In this document: positions 30,540-39,407 of the stretch, piece after piece
How the letters are laid out: every line of letters begins with the position of its first letter
How positions within the stretch are numbered: the first letter of the stretch is position 1
From: VXNE01 sp965208745
Lineage (GTDB): Bacteria; Pseudomonadota; Gammaproteobacteria; Pseudomonadales; Azotimanducaceae
Reading direction: 5' to 3'
NCBI GenBank assembly: GCA_965208745.1
Contig: CBDBPN010000004.1
Coordinates: 4,092,001 to 4,156,000, forward strand
Length of the DNA: 64,000 bases
The notes under the pieces: model-generated
What the model was told of the DNA's origin: nothing
Seen by the model: the letters and a program-made list of their open reading frames with translations, nothing else
Database searches by the model: none
Program-made: the position numbers and the translations under genes

Positions 30540-31591
30540 CCACACTGAACCCCGAGCGCCTGCGTGCGCTCTTCCATCGCTTCGGGCGCGTAGAGGCCAT
30601 GGAACTCGCATCGCCGCTCTACGCGGAACTGTCGTACGCGGTTTCGGAGAGCCCCGAGCTGCTGGCGCTCGCGGCGCATACGCGAAACCGCCAACCGCCT
30701 CCGAACATGCTGTTCGGAGCCGTACAGTACCTGCTGCTGCGCGGGGCGGAGCATCCGCTCGCCGCACACTACCCGATCGTGTCCGGCAAGCCCCGGCCCA
30801 TGGCGCCGGCGGCGGAAGACTTCCGCGACTTCTGCCGCGCGCATGCCGACGACGTTGCCGAAATCGTGCGCACGCGCCGCACGCAGACGAACGTCGTGCG
30901 GCGTTGCACCTGCCTCGTCCCGGCGTTTTCGGTGGTCTCGAGGGAGGCGCAGGGGCGTCCGCTGCACCTCATCGACCTCGGCGCAAGCGCGGGACTCAAC
31001 TTGAACTTCGACCGTTACGGAGTCCGCTACACGCGCGCCGGCCGCGAGGTCCTCCGCTGGGGCGACGCCGGTGCGGTCGTGCAGCTCGAGGCCGAACTGC
31101 GCGGCGACGGGCTGCCCGCGCTCGAGCGGCACATCGCGGTCGGCGGACGCGTCGGGGTGGATCTCGATCCGATCGACGCGCTCGACCCCGAAGCCCTGCT
31201 GTGGCTGCGGGCGCTCATCTGGCCGGAGCACCTCGAGCGCCACCAGCGCTTGATGGACGCGGCCGAAGAGCTTCGCGCGCACCCCGTCCGGCTACTCGAG
31301 GGCGACGCCGTGGAGACCCTCCCGCAACTCCTGGATGAGGCGCCCGAGGACGAAGCCCTGACCGCCTACACGACGGTGGCCCTTTACCAGTTCCCCCGTG
31401 CCGCACGCGAGCGCATGGAAAGGACCCTGATCGACGCCAGCCGGAGCCGTCCGGTTTGGCGCGTGGCCCTTGAAGGGGTGCACGCCACGGAACTCACGCT
31501 CACCCGCTATCGCGACGGCTCGGCGGCGCCCACGGAACTGCTGGCCACGGCCTCGCCGCACGGCTGGTGGCTCGACTGGGTCGGTTCCTGA
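30536..31591 (+). CDS. DUF2332-family protein
   Basis: This protein of about 350 residues belongs to DUF2332, whose function is not known. Recognisable parts are the N-terminal ASPLYAELSYAVSESPELL, the methyltransferase-like glycine-rich LHLIDLGASAGLNLNFDRYG, and the C-terminal TELTLTRYRDGSAAPTELL followed by ASPHGWWLDW. The family N-terminus begins right after the cyclase stop, but no ATG, GTG or TTG lies there. The coordinate given is a CTG overlapping that stop; alternatives are GTG at 30458 or ATG at 30599. The 3' end overlaps the convergent MFS gene by 85 bases. Confidence 0.8.
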   Translation: MTTLNPERLRALFHRFGRVEAMELASPLYAELSYAVSESPELLALAAHTRNRQPPPNMLFGAVQYLLLRGAEHPLAAHYPIVSGKPRPMAPAAEDFRDFCRAHADDVAEIVRTRRTQTNVVRRCTCLVPAFSVVSREAQGRPLHLIDLGASAGLNLNFDRYGVRYTRAGREVLRWGDAGAVVQLEAELRGDGLPALERHIAVGGRVGVDLDPIDALDPEALLWLRALIWPEHLERHQRLMDAAEELRAHPVRLLEGDAVETLPQLLDEAPEDEALTAYTTVALYQFPRAARERMERTLIDASRSRPVWRVALEGVHATELTLTRYRDGSAAPTELLATASPHGWWLDWVGS

Positions 31592-32808
31592 GCCCGCGAC
31601 GCACCGCTCAGCCCCCGCACCGCCACCACCAGAGGCACCAGCAGGGCGGCGCAGATGCAGAGGCTCGCGACGGCGAGTAGCAGGAACGTCGTTCCCATGC
31701 CCCACGCGTCGAGCGCGACGCCGACCACCGGGGCCGTGAGCGCGAAACCGCCCCGGAAGCCGAGGCTCGCGAAGGAGTTGGCCGTGGCCCGGAACGTGCT
31801 GGGTACGCGCCGGTTCAGCGCCTGGCGCAGGACGACGGTCCCGAAGCCCCGGCACGCGAAGAACACGGCACTGACCAGTACACCGCCGACGGCCCCGAGC
31901 GTGCCGAGGCCGACGTAGCCCGCGACCGGCGCGAGGCCGACCACAAGCAGCATCGTCGTCGCCCCCAGGCGGTCCTCGAGTTGCAGTGCGTACTTCCCGG
32001 CGGCCGCGGAGACGAGGGTGAGCGTGCCCCAGAGACACCCGAACCAGACGACGTCGATCCCCTGGGCCTGCCAGTGCTTCTGCAGCAACCAGACGGCGAA
32101 CATCGTCGTCAGCGGCCAGACGCAGAGCGCGAGGAACGTCAGGCGCAGGAGCCGGTCGTCGGCAACGAGGTGCCGGACCACGGACCCGAGGTTGCGCGCG
32201 TGACTGTCGCGCTCCATGCGCTCCCCGGGCGGTTCGACAAGCCCGAACGTCAGCGCGAACGCGAGCCACGCGGACGCGACCTGCGCGTACATCGCCCAGT
32301 CCATGGACCACAGCAACAGGAGGCTGCAGAGAAACGCCGCAAGCGCCCCCGACAGGTTGCCCGCGAAAAACAGCCGGCCGACCGCCTTCGGTGGCCGTCC
32401 CGCGCGTCCGCGGGCCGCCCGCATGGCGAGTTCCGTGTCGTAGAGCAACGCGAGATTGGCCCCGGACGTCAGGCTGAACGCGACGGCCAGGCACGCCTCG
32501 AAGACCGCGAGCTGCCAGAAGCCGTGCGCGAACAGCAGGACGACGTGCCCGATGCCACCGAACAGGCTGCCGACGACCAGCGTGCGCTTGCGCCCGAGCA
32601 GGTCCGCGAGGTAGCCCGAGGGCACCTCGAGCACCAGGACCAGGCCGGCGAACCACGCCTGTAGCAGCAGGACCTCCGACAGCCGGAGCCCCCGGCTCTC
32701 GAAGAAGAGCACGATGACCGGCATCAGCACCATGAACACCTGCAGGAACGAGAAAGCGAGCGTTCTGCGTATGTTGCGTGCCAGTTGACGCGGCGTGGGC
32801 GGTGACAT
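31507..32808 (-). CDS. MFS transporter
   Basis: This 433-residue integral membrane protein has about 12 hydrophobic segments and the MFS loop signature GYLADLLGRKRTLVVGSL between segments 2 and 3. It is likely a small-molecule efflux or uptake permease of the inner membrane; the substrate is unknown. The start at 32808 (MSPPTPRQLARN) was chosen because AAGAGAG precedes it, while the ATG at 32826 sits against a terminator hairpin with no ribosome-binding site. A strong terminator lies immediately upstream, so it needs its own promoter or readthrough. Confidence 0.88.
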   Translation of the reverse strand: MSPPTPRQLARNIRRTLAFSFLQVFMVLMPVIVLFFESRGLRLSEVLLLQAWFAGLVLVLEVPSGYLADLLGRKRTLVVGSLFGGIGHVVLLFAHGFWQLAVFEACLAVAFSLTSGANLALLYDTELAMRAARGRAGRPPKAVGRLFFAGNLSGALAAFLCSLLLLWSMDWAMYAQVASAWLAFALTFGLVEPPGERMERDSHARNLGSVVRHLVADDRLLRLTFLALCVWPLTTMFAVWLLQKHWQAQGIDVVWFGCLWGTLTLVSAAAGKYALQLEDRLGATTMLLVVGLAPVAGYVGLGTLGAVGGVLVSAVFFACRGFGTVVLRQALNRRVPSTFRATANSFASLGFRGGFALTAPVVGVALDAWGMGTTFLLLAVASLCICAALLVPLVVAVRGLSGASRAQEPTQSSHQPCGEAVASSSVGAAEPSR

Positions 32809-32832
32809 CTCTCTTGCCTGGTCCATGAAACG

Positions 32833-32866
32833 AAAAAACCCCGAAGGCCCGGGGCGCTTCGGGGTT
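32833..32866 (-). terminator. Rho-independent terminator
   Basis: AACCCCGAAG (32837-32846) and CTTCGGGGTT (32857-32866) are perfect complements, with a GC-rich loop. On the minus strand the stem is followed by a run of T (complement of 32833-32838). It terminates transcription coming from the small gene at 32893-33042 and lies directly before the MFS gene. Confidence 0.85.
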
Positions 32867-32892
32867 CTTGCGAACGGGTGGATTCGCGGAAC

Positions 32893-33042
32893 TTACCCCG
32901 GGTCGGCGCCTCCCATCCGGCCGTGGACGTTGGCCACGCACGCCACCGCCGTCGACGGCAGGGCGTCGGCGGTGGTGAAGACGGTCAATGCGTGCTCGAA
33001 CATGCTGGGGGTCGTGATCTCGAACCAGCGAGGGCGGCGCAT
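32893..33042 (-). CDS. Small 49-residue hypothetical protein
   Basis: This short open frame encodes MRRPRWFEITTPSMFEHALT and about 29 more residues (VFTTADALPSTAVACVANVH, then GRMGGADPG). No family is recognised. It is supported only by the dedicated terminator 30 bases downstream and by the absence of another minus-strand gene to explain that terminator. It has no run of regulatory codons typical of a leader peptide, although an attenuator role for the downstream MFS gene cannot be ruled out. Confidence 0.4.
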   Translation of the reverse strand: MRRPRWFEITTPSMFEHALTVFTTADALPSTAVACVANVHGRMGGADPG

Positions 33043-33125
33043 TGTACGGACGGCGTCCGGTCCCGCCAAGGGCTTTTGTGCGTATTGTGCGTATAGTGGC
33101 GCCCTTCCCGTCCGAGGAGCCCGAG

Positions 33126-33464
33126 ATGCCCGTCACGCTGAGCGATCTCACCACCACGCACCGCATGCCGAACCGGACCGTCCGGGAGTCGCTCGGCATC
33201 GTGAGCGCCGAGTGCGTACTCGGCATCAACGTCTTTCGCGACTTCCTCGGGGGCATTCGGGACGTCGTCGGCGGGCGCAGCGGGACGCATCAGAAGGCGC
33301 TCCGGGAGGCGAAGCAGTCCTGCCTGATGGAACTCGCGGACGAGGCCACGGCGCTCGGGGCGGACGCGGTGGTCGGCGTGGACCTCGACTACAGCGAGAT
33401 CAGCGGCGGCGGCAAGGGCATGGTGTTCCTGGTCGCGAGCGGCACGGCCGTGCGGTTGGGCTGA
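33126..33464 (+). CDS. YbjQ/DUF74-family protein
   Basis: This 112-residue protein is of the YbjQ (DUF74) family, with no established biochemical role but often called heavy-metal-binding-like. Family landmarks are GIVSAECVLGINVFRDFLGGIRDVVGG, then ALREAKQSCLMELADEATALGADAVVGVDLDY and the GMVFLVASGTAV end. A promoter-like -10 (TATAGT) lies about 25 bases upstream within the repeated phrase gtgcgtattgtgcgtat. It stands alone between divergent small genes. Confidence 0.88.
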   Translation: MPVTLSDLTTTHRMPNRTVRESLGIVSAECVLGINVFRDFLGGIRDVVGGRSGTHQKALREAKQSCLMELADEATALGADAVVGVDLDYSEISGGGKGMVFLVASGTAVRLG

Positions 33465-33513
33465 GCGGCCTCGTCGATTAGGCTCGGCAGCGTTTGTCCC
33501 GGGAGCGAGTGCC

Positions 33514-33882
33514 ATGTCCGAACCGCGTCTTGGCTACGTGAACGTCACCGTGTCCGACATCGACCGCTCCGTCGCATTCTTCCGCGACACCGTGGGCCTG
33601 CCCCTCAACTTCGCCGATGCCCAGTTCGGCTACGCGTCGTTCGCGACGCGGGGCGCCAGTTTCGCCGTCGTCCAGGCGCCCGACGGGGAGGCCGTGGGAC
33701 GCCACACCGGAGTCGGCTTCGTGGTGGACGACCTCGACGCCGCGCACGCGGAGCTGGCGGAGAATGGGGTCGCGTTCACACGTCCGCCCACGCGGGAACC
33801 GTGGGGCGGCTACATGGCGATCTTCGCGGATCCGGACGGCAACACGTACTACCTGGACCAGGTGCCGGCCGACCACGGCTGA
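33514..33882 (+). CDS. VOC-family (glyoxalase-fold) protein
   Basis: This 122-residue protein has one vicinal-oxygen-chelate unit: RLGYVNVTVSDIDRSVAFFRDTVGLPLNF at the N-terminus and REPWGGYMAIFADPDGNTYYLDQV at the C-terminus, typical of glyoxalase/bleomycin-resistance-type folds that bind a divalent metal. The enzyme substrate is unknown. It lies 50 bases after the YbjQ gene on the same strand. Confidence 0.88.
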   Translation: MSEPRLGYVNVTVSDIDRSVAFFRDTVGLPLNFADAQFGYASFATRGASFAVVQAPDGEAVGRHTGVGFVVDDLDAAHAELAENGVAFTRPPTREPWGGYMAIFADPDGNTYYLDQVPADHG

Positions 33883-33891
33883 GAGCGCGCG

Positions 33892-34659
33892 CTACGGGCG
33901 TCCCAGGAAATCCCGCAGCACCCGGTTGAACACCTCGGGGTTCTCGAAGTAGGGCGAGTGGCCCGAGTCGATCTCGAAGCACTCCGCCGTCGGCAGGGCG
34001 TCGGCGAGTTCCCGCAGCACGTACGGCGGCCAGAGCACGTCGTGGGTACCGGCGAAGACCAGGATCGGCAGGGACAGCGTCCGGGCCTGCTCCATCGGCA
34101 CCATGGTCTCCGGGTCGAACAGCGAGCCGCCGACGGCCTCCTGCGGCAGACGGTTGAAGTCGGAGATCTGCGCGTAGAGGAACCCCAGCGCGGGTTGCTT
34201 CTCGTGGAAGCCGGGCGCGACGGCCGCGTTCGAGAGACGGGTGTCCGCGACGCGCTCGCTCAAGGTCCGGATGCTGTCGATCCCGGACTGCAGCGCGATG
34301 CCGCCGATGGTGTCCGACAGGACGAGCTTCCTCACCCGTTCAGGGTGGTCCAGGGCGACGCGCACGCCGGTCCAGCCGCCCATGGACTGGCATACGAAGT
34401 GGGCGGAGTCGATCCCGAGATGGTCGAGCAGGGCGATGGCGTCGGCGCCGAACCGGCGCCCGTCGAAGTCTTCCGCCGCGCAGGTGGAACGCCCGAATCC
34501 GCGGCAGTCATACGCGACGCAGCGGTAGTCGCGCGCGAACTCCCCGAACTGGTTGTACCAGCTTGCCGCGTTGCCGCCGGCGCCGTGGCAGAACAGGATG
34601 GCGTCGCCGTCGCCGGCTTCCGTGTAGTACAGGTCTACTTCATGTTCGAGGGTCGGCAT
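33892..34659 (-). CDS. Alpha/beta hydrolase (esterase-like)
   Basis: This 255-residue alpha/beta hydrolase has the oxyanion strand AILFCHGAGGNAASWYNQF, YDCRGFGRST, the nucleophile motif FVCQSMGGWTGVRVAL, Asp in VFAGTHDVLWPP and His in DSGHSPYFENPEVF. The catalytic triad is complete, with Cys-Gln preceding the nucleophile Ser. Similar enzymes act on lactones or carbon-carbon bonds, but the substrate is not evident. The start overlaps the upstream aspartyl-protease-like gene by 20 bases, so they form an operon. Confidence 0.87.
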   Translation of the reverse strand: MPTLEHEVDLYYTEAGDGDAILFCHGAGGNAASWYNQFGEFARDYRCVAYDCRGFGRSTCAAEDFDGRRFGADAIALLDHLGIDSAHFVCQSMGGWTGVRVALDHPERVRKLVLSDTIGGIALQSGIDSIRTLSERVADTRLSNAAVAPGFHEKQPALGFLYAQISDFNRLPQEAVGGSLFDPETMVPMEQARTLSLPILVFAGTHDVLWPPYVLRELADALPTAECFEIDSGHSPYFENPEVFNRVLRDFLGRP

Positions 34660-35041
34660 TGCGTTTCACCAGGGCGGAAGGGACGTTGGGGCTCTCCGGG
34701 TTCACCGTGACCGTCCGCAGTCGTGGATTGACCACCAGATCCATGTCTTCGAGCGGAATGGACCCCAGCAGCACTCCGTCGCCGAGTACGAGGGCGCCCG
34801 TGTAGCAAGAGCGGTTCGCGAAGCGGACCCGTACCGGACCGACATACGGGACCAGAAGGTGTTTGCCGTCTGCCGTGGTGACCTCGCGTTCTTCCAGTTC
34901 GTCGAGCCGAAGTTGCACCGCGACGTGCTCCGGGACACAGAGCGCGACCGAGCCCGTGTCCACCAACGCGCGCGTCGAGAGCGGGGCGAGACTGGCGTCG
35001 CGCGGGTTGGCGAGTTCGATGTCGGCGTGGATCAGGCCCAT
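34640..35041 (-). CDS. Clan AA retropepsin-like aspartic protease
   Basis: This 133-residue single-domain aspartyl protease has the catalytic triad ALVDTGSVALCVPE at about residues 27-40 and a later hydrophobic-glycine LLGSIPLEDMDLVVNP resembling the second half of the retropepsin fold. Such bacterial proteins probably act as homodimers. The target is unknown. It lies seven bases after the PhyH gene and overlaps the hydrolase downstream, so it is part of a minus-strand run of genes. Confidence 0.8.
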   Translation of the reverse strand: MGLIHADIELANPRDASLAPLSTRALVDTGSVALCVPEHVAVQLRLDELEEREVTTADGKHLLVPYVGPVRVRFANRSCYTGALVLGDGVLLGSIPLEDMDLVVNPRLRTVTVNPESPNVPSALVKRNADPRT

Positions 35042-35048
35042 GCCTCTT

Positions 35049-35939
35049 TCACTGCGCCGCTTCGCGCTGCTGATGCTGGAAGATGGACTTGTGCCCGGTC
35101 TTCGACCAATCGGGCGGCATCGGGCAGGGGCGCGGGTCGAAGCGCGCCCAGCGCGCCGGCTCCCCGCGCACCATCTCGTTGCCGTGGCGTGCCCGGGCGA
35201 CCAGGTTGGTGATGGCGATGGCGTCCGCGGCGGCGTAGGCGCAGAGGAGCAGGGGCCGGGGCCGCTCGCTCCAGTTTGGCTGCGAGCCGTGGATCGAGCG
35301 GCAGTTGTGCACCGTGACCGTCCCCGCCGGACCCTGGATGTACCCCGCGCTGGCGGCGTCGATGCGGGGCAGGTCCCCGTCCTGGATGTTGCCGGTCCAG
35401 TTGCGTTCGCCGTCGTAGAGGTCGTAGAGCGGGCCCTGGTGGCTCTTCGGGATCACGCCCATCGGCGCCATCTGCGCGTCCACGTCCTCGAGGTACACGC
35501 CGATCGTGAGCACGTCGTAGTTGGTGTGCGGCCAGAACTGGATGTCCTGGTGCCACTTGACCTCCTCGCCGCCGCCGCTCCACTTGAAGTTGAGTTTCGA
35601 GTGGTGGAACTTGATGTCCGGTCCGAGCAGATCCTCGGCGACATCGACGAACGGGCCGCTGGCGGCGAACTCCCAGTAGACCTCGTCCGTGTCCACGGGC
35701 GAGGTGAGGCGCCGGATGCGCGGCGCCTCCGGGCAGTGGTTGGGTTCGAGGTCGAAGCGCCTGTCGCCGTCCGCGTGGCGGCTTGCCTCCACATAGTGTT
35801 CGGTGCGTTCGTTCAGCCGCGCGAGCCAGTTAGCGCCGACCACGCCCGGGGCGCCGACGTAGCCGTTGTCGAAGTAGTGTTCGCGCTGCGCCTGGGTGAG
35901 CGCCTTCGGCGGGCGCGCCAGGATGTCCTCTGGGGTCAT
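35049..35939 (-). CDS. Phytanoyl-CoA dioxygenase family protein
   Basis: This 296-residue Fe(II)/2-oxoglutarate dioxygenase has the metal motif WHQD (His130, Asp132) and a distal His in VTVHNCRSIHGSQPNWSE. The sequences KFHHSKLNFKW, VYLEDVDAQMAPMGVIPKSH and RPLLLCAYAAAD are typical of PhyH enzymes, which hydroxylate fatty acyl-CoA or diverse small molecules. Position near a sugar-catabolic cluster suggests that it may oxidise a substituent of that pathway's substrate. This is inference. Confidence 0.88.
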   Translation of the reverse strand: MTPEDILARPPKALTQAQREHYFDNGYVGAPGVVGANWLARLNERTEHYVEASRHADGDRRFDLEPNHCPEAPRIRRLTSPVDTDEVYWEFAASGPFVDVAEDLLGPDIKFHHSKLNFKWSGGGEEVKWHQDIQFWPHTNYDVLTIGVYLEDVDAQMAPMGVIPKSHQGPLYDLYDGERNWTGNIQDGDLPRIDAASAGYIQGPAGTVTVHNCRSIHGSQPNWSERPRPLLLCAYAAADAIAITNLVARARHGNEMVRGEPARWARFDPRPCPMPPDWSKTGHKSIFQHQQREAAQ

Positions 35940-35992
35940 GGGTCGCCTCCGTTTGCCGCGAGTTTACTGTATGGCCCCTCCCGCCGGCCCGC

Positions 35993-37048
35993 TCAGGACA
36001 GGCCGAGGACCTTCCGGTTCGCGGCGGGGTCGGTGTCCGCGGCCGCGAAGTCGTCGAAGGCCCGATCCGTGACCCGGATGATGTGGTCACGGATGAAAGT
36101 GGCCCCCTCTCGCGCGCCGTCCTCCTGGTGCTTCAGGCAGCACTCCCACTCGAGCACGGCCCAGCCGTCGAAGTCGCCGGCGGCGAGCTTCGAGAAGATG
36201 GAGCGGAAGTCGACGGTCCCGTCGCCGAGCGAACGGAAGCGGCCGGGCCGGTCGATCCAGTCCTGGTAGCCGCCGTAGACACCGCTGCGGCCGGTGGGGC
36301 GGTACTCGGCGTCCTTCACGTGGAACATCCGGATGCGGTCCTGGTAGATGTCCAGGAACGCCAGGTAGTCGAGCTGCTGCAGGACGAAATGACTCGGGTC
36401 GTACAGAATGTTCGCGCGCGGATGGTCGTCCACCTCGGCGAGGAAGCGCTCGAAGGTGACGCCGTCGTGCAGGTCCTCGCCCGGATGGATCTCGAAGCAA
36501 CAGTCGATGCCGTGCTCCTCGAAGCTGTCGAGGATCGGGCGCCAGCGGCGCGCGAGCTCCTGGAACCCGGTTTCGACCAGCCCGGCGGGACGCTGTGGCC
36601 ACGGATACATCATTGGCCAGAGCAGTGCCCCGGAGAAGGTCGCGTGGGCGCCGAGGCCGAGGTTCCGGCTCGCCGCCGCCGCGAGCCGCACCTGTTCGGT
36701 CGCCCAAGCCGTGCGGGCGGCGGGGTTGCCGCGCACGGCCTCCGGGGCGAAGCCGTCGAACAGCGCATCGTAGGCCGGGTGTACCGCGACGAGCTGACCC
36801 TCGAGGTGGGTGGAAAGCTCCGTGATCTGGATGCCGTGGGCTCCGACCCGCCCCCGCAGTTCGTCGCAGTAGTCGGTGCTCTCGGCCGCCCGTGCCACGT
36901 CGATGAAACGGGTGTTCCCGATGGGCACCTGGATGCCCTTGAAACCGAGGTCCGCGGCCCAACGCGCCATGGACTCGATGTTGTCGAACGGGTCTTCGTC
37001 CGCCATGAACTGGGCAAGGAAGATGGCGGGTCCCTTGACGGTCTTCAT
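35993..37048 (-). CDS. Sugar phosphate isomerase/epimerase (TIM barrel)
   Basis: This 351-residue AP_endonuc_2-type TIM barrel has metal-binding Glu and His patches: CCFEIHPGEDLHDG, NILYDPSHFVLQQLDYLAFL, RMFHVKDAEYRPTG, and the Glu in AVLEWECCLKH. These enzymes isomerise or epimerise sugars or inositol derivatives. It lies 12 bases downstream of a Gfo/Idh/MocA dehydrogenase on the same strand, so the two probably catalyse consecutive steps. Confidence 0.9.
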   Translation of the reverse strand: MKTVKGPAIFLAQFMADEDPFDNIESMARWAADLGFKGIQVPIGNTRFIDVARAAESTDYCDELRGRVGAHGIQITELSTHLEGQLVAVHPAYDALFDGFAPEAVRGNPAARTAWATEQVRLAAAASRNLGLGAHATFSGALLWPMMYPWPQRPAGLVETGFQELARRWRPILDSFEEHGIDCCFEIHPGEDLHDGVTFERFLAEVDDHPRANILYDPSHFVLQQLDYLAFLDIYQDRIRMFHVKDAEYRPTGRSGVYGGYQDWIDRPGRFRSLGDGTVDFRSIFSKLAAGDFDGWAVLEWECCLKHQEDGAREGATFIRDHIIRVTDRAFDDFAAADTDPAANRKVLGLS

Positions 37049-37060
37049 CGGTTTCCTCCG

Positions 37061-38254
37061 TCAGGAAGATGGTGGGGCGGGGCCGTGCGGCGCGCGGAAC
37101 GGGACCCATGCGCCGCGCCGGGCGCTCTCGACCACGGTCTCGACGAAGGCCATGCCGCGCACGCCGTCCGCGATCGTGGGGAAGTCCGCACCGTCGGCGG
37201 GCGGTGCGTGGCCGTCGAGCCTTGCCCGCAATGCCGCCGCGAAGTTGCGATAGATCACTGCGAACGCCTCGAGGAACCCTTCCGGATGGCCCGCCGGGAG
37301 CCGGGTCGCTGCTTCGGCCGCGGGGCTTACGCCCGGAGCGCCGGTACGCCGCAGTTCGGCGGGGCGGTCGGGCCAGCGGACGACGAGGGAGTTCGGTTCC
37401 ATTTGCGACCATTCGAGACCGCCGCGTTCGCCGTACACGCGCAGCCGCAGCCCGTTCTCCTCGCCTACCGCCACCTGGCTTGCGAAGAGCACGCCGCGGG
37501 CGCCGTTGTCGAAACGCAGCAGGACGTTGCCGTCGTCGTCAAGAGGCCGGCCCGGCACGAAAGCCGTGAGGTCGGCGCAGAGCTCGGTGATGGCGAGCCC
37601 CGTGACGTAGGCCGCGAGATTCTCCCCGTGGGTGCCGATGTCGCCGATGCAGCCCGCGGCGCCGGAACGCTCCGGATCCGTGCGCCACTCGGCCTGCCGG
37701 TTCCCGGCGCGTTCCATCGGCTCCGCCAGCCAGCCCTGGAGGTACTCGACGATCACCCGCCGGATCTCGCCGAAGGCGCCGGCATGCACGAGATGGCGCG
37801 CCTCCTTCACCATCGGATAGCCGGTGTAGTTGTAGGTGAGTCCGAACAGCAGCCCGGTCTCCGCGACGAGCCTCTCAAGCCCTTTGGCCTCGTCGAGATC
37901 GAACGTCACCGGCTTGTCGGACACGACGTGGAATCCGGCTTCGAGGGCGCCTCTTGCGACCGGGTAGTGCAGGTGGTTCGGCACGGCGACCGTGACGAAG
38001 TGCATGCGCTCGTTCTCGTCGAGTTCGGCCTCGGTGCGGAACATCTCCTCGAAGGTGGCGTAGCAGCGGTCGGGGGGTAGTCCGTAGAGCGCGCCGCCCG
38101 AGCGTTTCGACCGCGCCGCGTCCGCGGAGAACGCGCCGCAGACGAGTTCGATCCCTCCGTCGAGTTCGGCGGCCATGCGGTGGACGGGGCCGATGAAAGA
38201 CCCCTCGCCGCCGCCGACCAGCCCCATGCGAAGCCGGGCTGCGCCCTGCGTCAT
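37061..38254 (-). CDS. Gfo/Idh/MocA-family dehydrogenase
   Basis: This 397-residue NAD(P)-dependent dehydrogenase has an N-terminal Rossmann fold (RMGLVGGGEGSFIGPVHRMA), the catalytic lysine motif HVVSDKPVTFDLDEA, and a C-terminal beta-sheet domain (GCIGDIGTHGENLAAYVTGL). It oxidises a hydroxyl of a sugar or cyclitol. The start at 38254 was chosen so that the protein begins 10 residues before the Rossmann strand. It is divergent from a second dehydrogenase 100 bases away. Confidence 0.9.
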   Translation of the reverse strand: MTQGAARLRMGLVGGGEGSFIGPVHRMAAELDGGIELVCGAFSADAARSKRSGGALYGLPPDRCYATFEEMFRTEAELDENERMHFVTVAVPNHLHYPVARGALEAGFHVVSDKPVTFDLDEAKGLERLVAETGLLFGLTYNYTGYPMVKEARHLVHAGAFGEIRRVIVEYLQGWLAEPMERAGNRQAEWRTDPERSGAAGCIGDIGTHGENLAAYVTGLAITELCADLTAFVPGRPLDDDGNVLLRFDNGARGVLFASQVAVGEENGLRLRVYGERGGLEWSQMEPNSLVVRWPDRPAELRRTGAPGVSPAAEAATRLPAGHPEGFLEAFAVIYRNFAAALRARLDGHAPPADGADFPTIADGVRGMAFVETVVESARRGAWVPFRAPHGPAPPSS

Positions 38255-38354
38255 GCGCCGTGTTCCATCGCCGGGTTCCGTCCACAGATTAGCAGCGGAC
38301 CCTGCGATACGATAGCGCCCGCCCGGCGGGGGCGCGACGGTGCGGGGAGGTGGC

Positions 38355-39407
38355 ATGGGTGGGGTGACGAGGTTCGGCGTGATCGGGGCCGGCGCCATCG
38401 CGCACATCGCGTCCCGGGAGTTGGCCCGCCTGTCTGAAGCCGAGATCGTCGCGGTCGCGGACCCGCACGAGGGGCGTGCACGGGACTTTGCGGACCAGTT
38501 CCACGTCGAGCGGACCTTCGCCGACGCCGATGCGTTGCTGGCGCTAGATACGGTCGACGCGGTCTACATCGCGGTACCGAACCGGTGGCATGCGCCCCTC
38601 GCCCGCGCGGCGCTCGAGGCCGGCAAGCACACGCTGCTCGACAAGCCCTTCGCCCTGAACGGGGCCGAGGCGCGCGAGGTCGTCGCCGCCGCGCAGGCGA
38701 GCGGCCGGTGCCTCATGCTGGGCATGAACCAGCGCTTCTCGCGGGAGGTGCAGACGGCCCGTGCGCTGGTGGCGGCGGGCGCGTTGGGAGAGGTCTACCA
38801 CGTCAAGGCGTACTGGCGCCGCCGCGCGGGTATCCCCCGCATCGGGAGCTGGTTCACGCACCGCTCCGAGTCCGGGGGCGGCAGCCTGCTGGATATCGGC
38901 GTGCACGTCCTCGACGCCGCGCTGTTCGCGCTCGACGACTTCGATGCGGTCTCCGTGTCCGGCGCCACCCACGCGAAGTTCGGCGTGCGCGGGCTGGCGG
39001 AGATCGACTGGGGGCGTTCCGAGGCGGAGGATGGGGTGTTCGACGTCGAGGACTTCGCGGCGGCCCTGGTCCGGCTCGGCAGTGGCACGACGCTGTCTCT
39101 GGAGGCGGCATGGGCGATGCACCAGGAGGTGCCCCGTACGATGAACGTCGAACTGTTCGGCACCGACGCGGCCTACAGCGCCTACGAGTCGAAACTCTAC
39201 CGGAACGGTGAGGACGGGTATGTCACGGTCGAAACGCCCCCAGGCGGCGAACTCGCGTATCCCCACATGAGCCGCATGCAGCACTTCCTGGACGTCCTCC
39301 GGGGGCGTGAGCCGCCGGCGGTCACGCACGCGCAGGCCCTGGCGGTCCAGGACATCCTGGACGCGGTGTATGCGTCCGCGGCGAGCGGCATGGAGGTGAC
39401 GGCATGA
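38355..39407 (+). CDS. Gfo/Idh/MocA-family dehydrogenase, second
   Basis: This is a 350-residue oxidoreductase. Its Rossmann fold starts TRFGVIGAGAIAHIASRELA. The segment VDAVYIAVPNRWHAPLARAALEAGKHTLLDKPFALN contains the catalytic Lys, and the domain-2 motif GGGSLLDIGVHVLDAAL holds the usual Asp and His. GGGGAGG precedes the ATG. It overlaps the TIM-barrel gene (ATGA) and is divergent from the other dehydrogenase, so a bidirectional promoter in between may control both halves of the cluster. Confidence 0.9.
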   Translation: MGGVTRFGVIGAGAIAHIASRELARLSEAEIVAVADPHEGRARDFADQFHVERTFADADALLALDTVDAVYIAVPNRWHAPLARAALEAGKHTLLDKPFALNGAEAREVVAAAQASGRCLMLGMNQRFSREVQTARALVAAGALGEVYHVKAYWRRRAGIPRIGSWFTHRSESGGGSLLDIGVHVLDAALFALDDFDAVSVSGATHAKFGVRGLAEIDWGRSEAEDGVFDVEDFAAALVRLGSGTTLSLEAAWAMHQEVPRTMNVELFGTDAAYSAYESKLYRNGEDGYVTVETPPGGELAYPHMSRMQHFLDVLRGREPPAVTHAQALAVQDILDAVYASAASGMEVTA

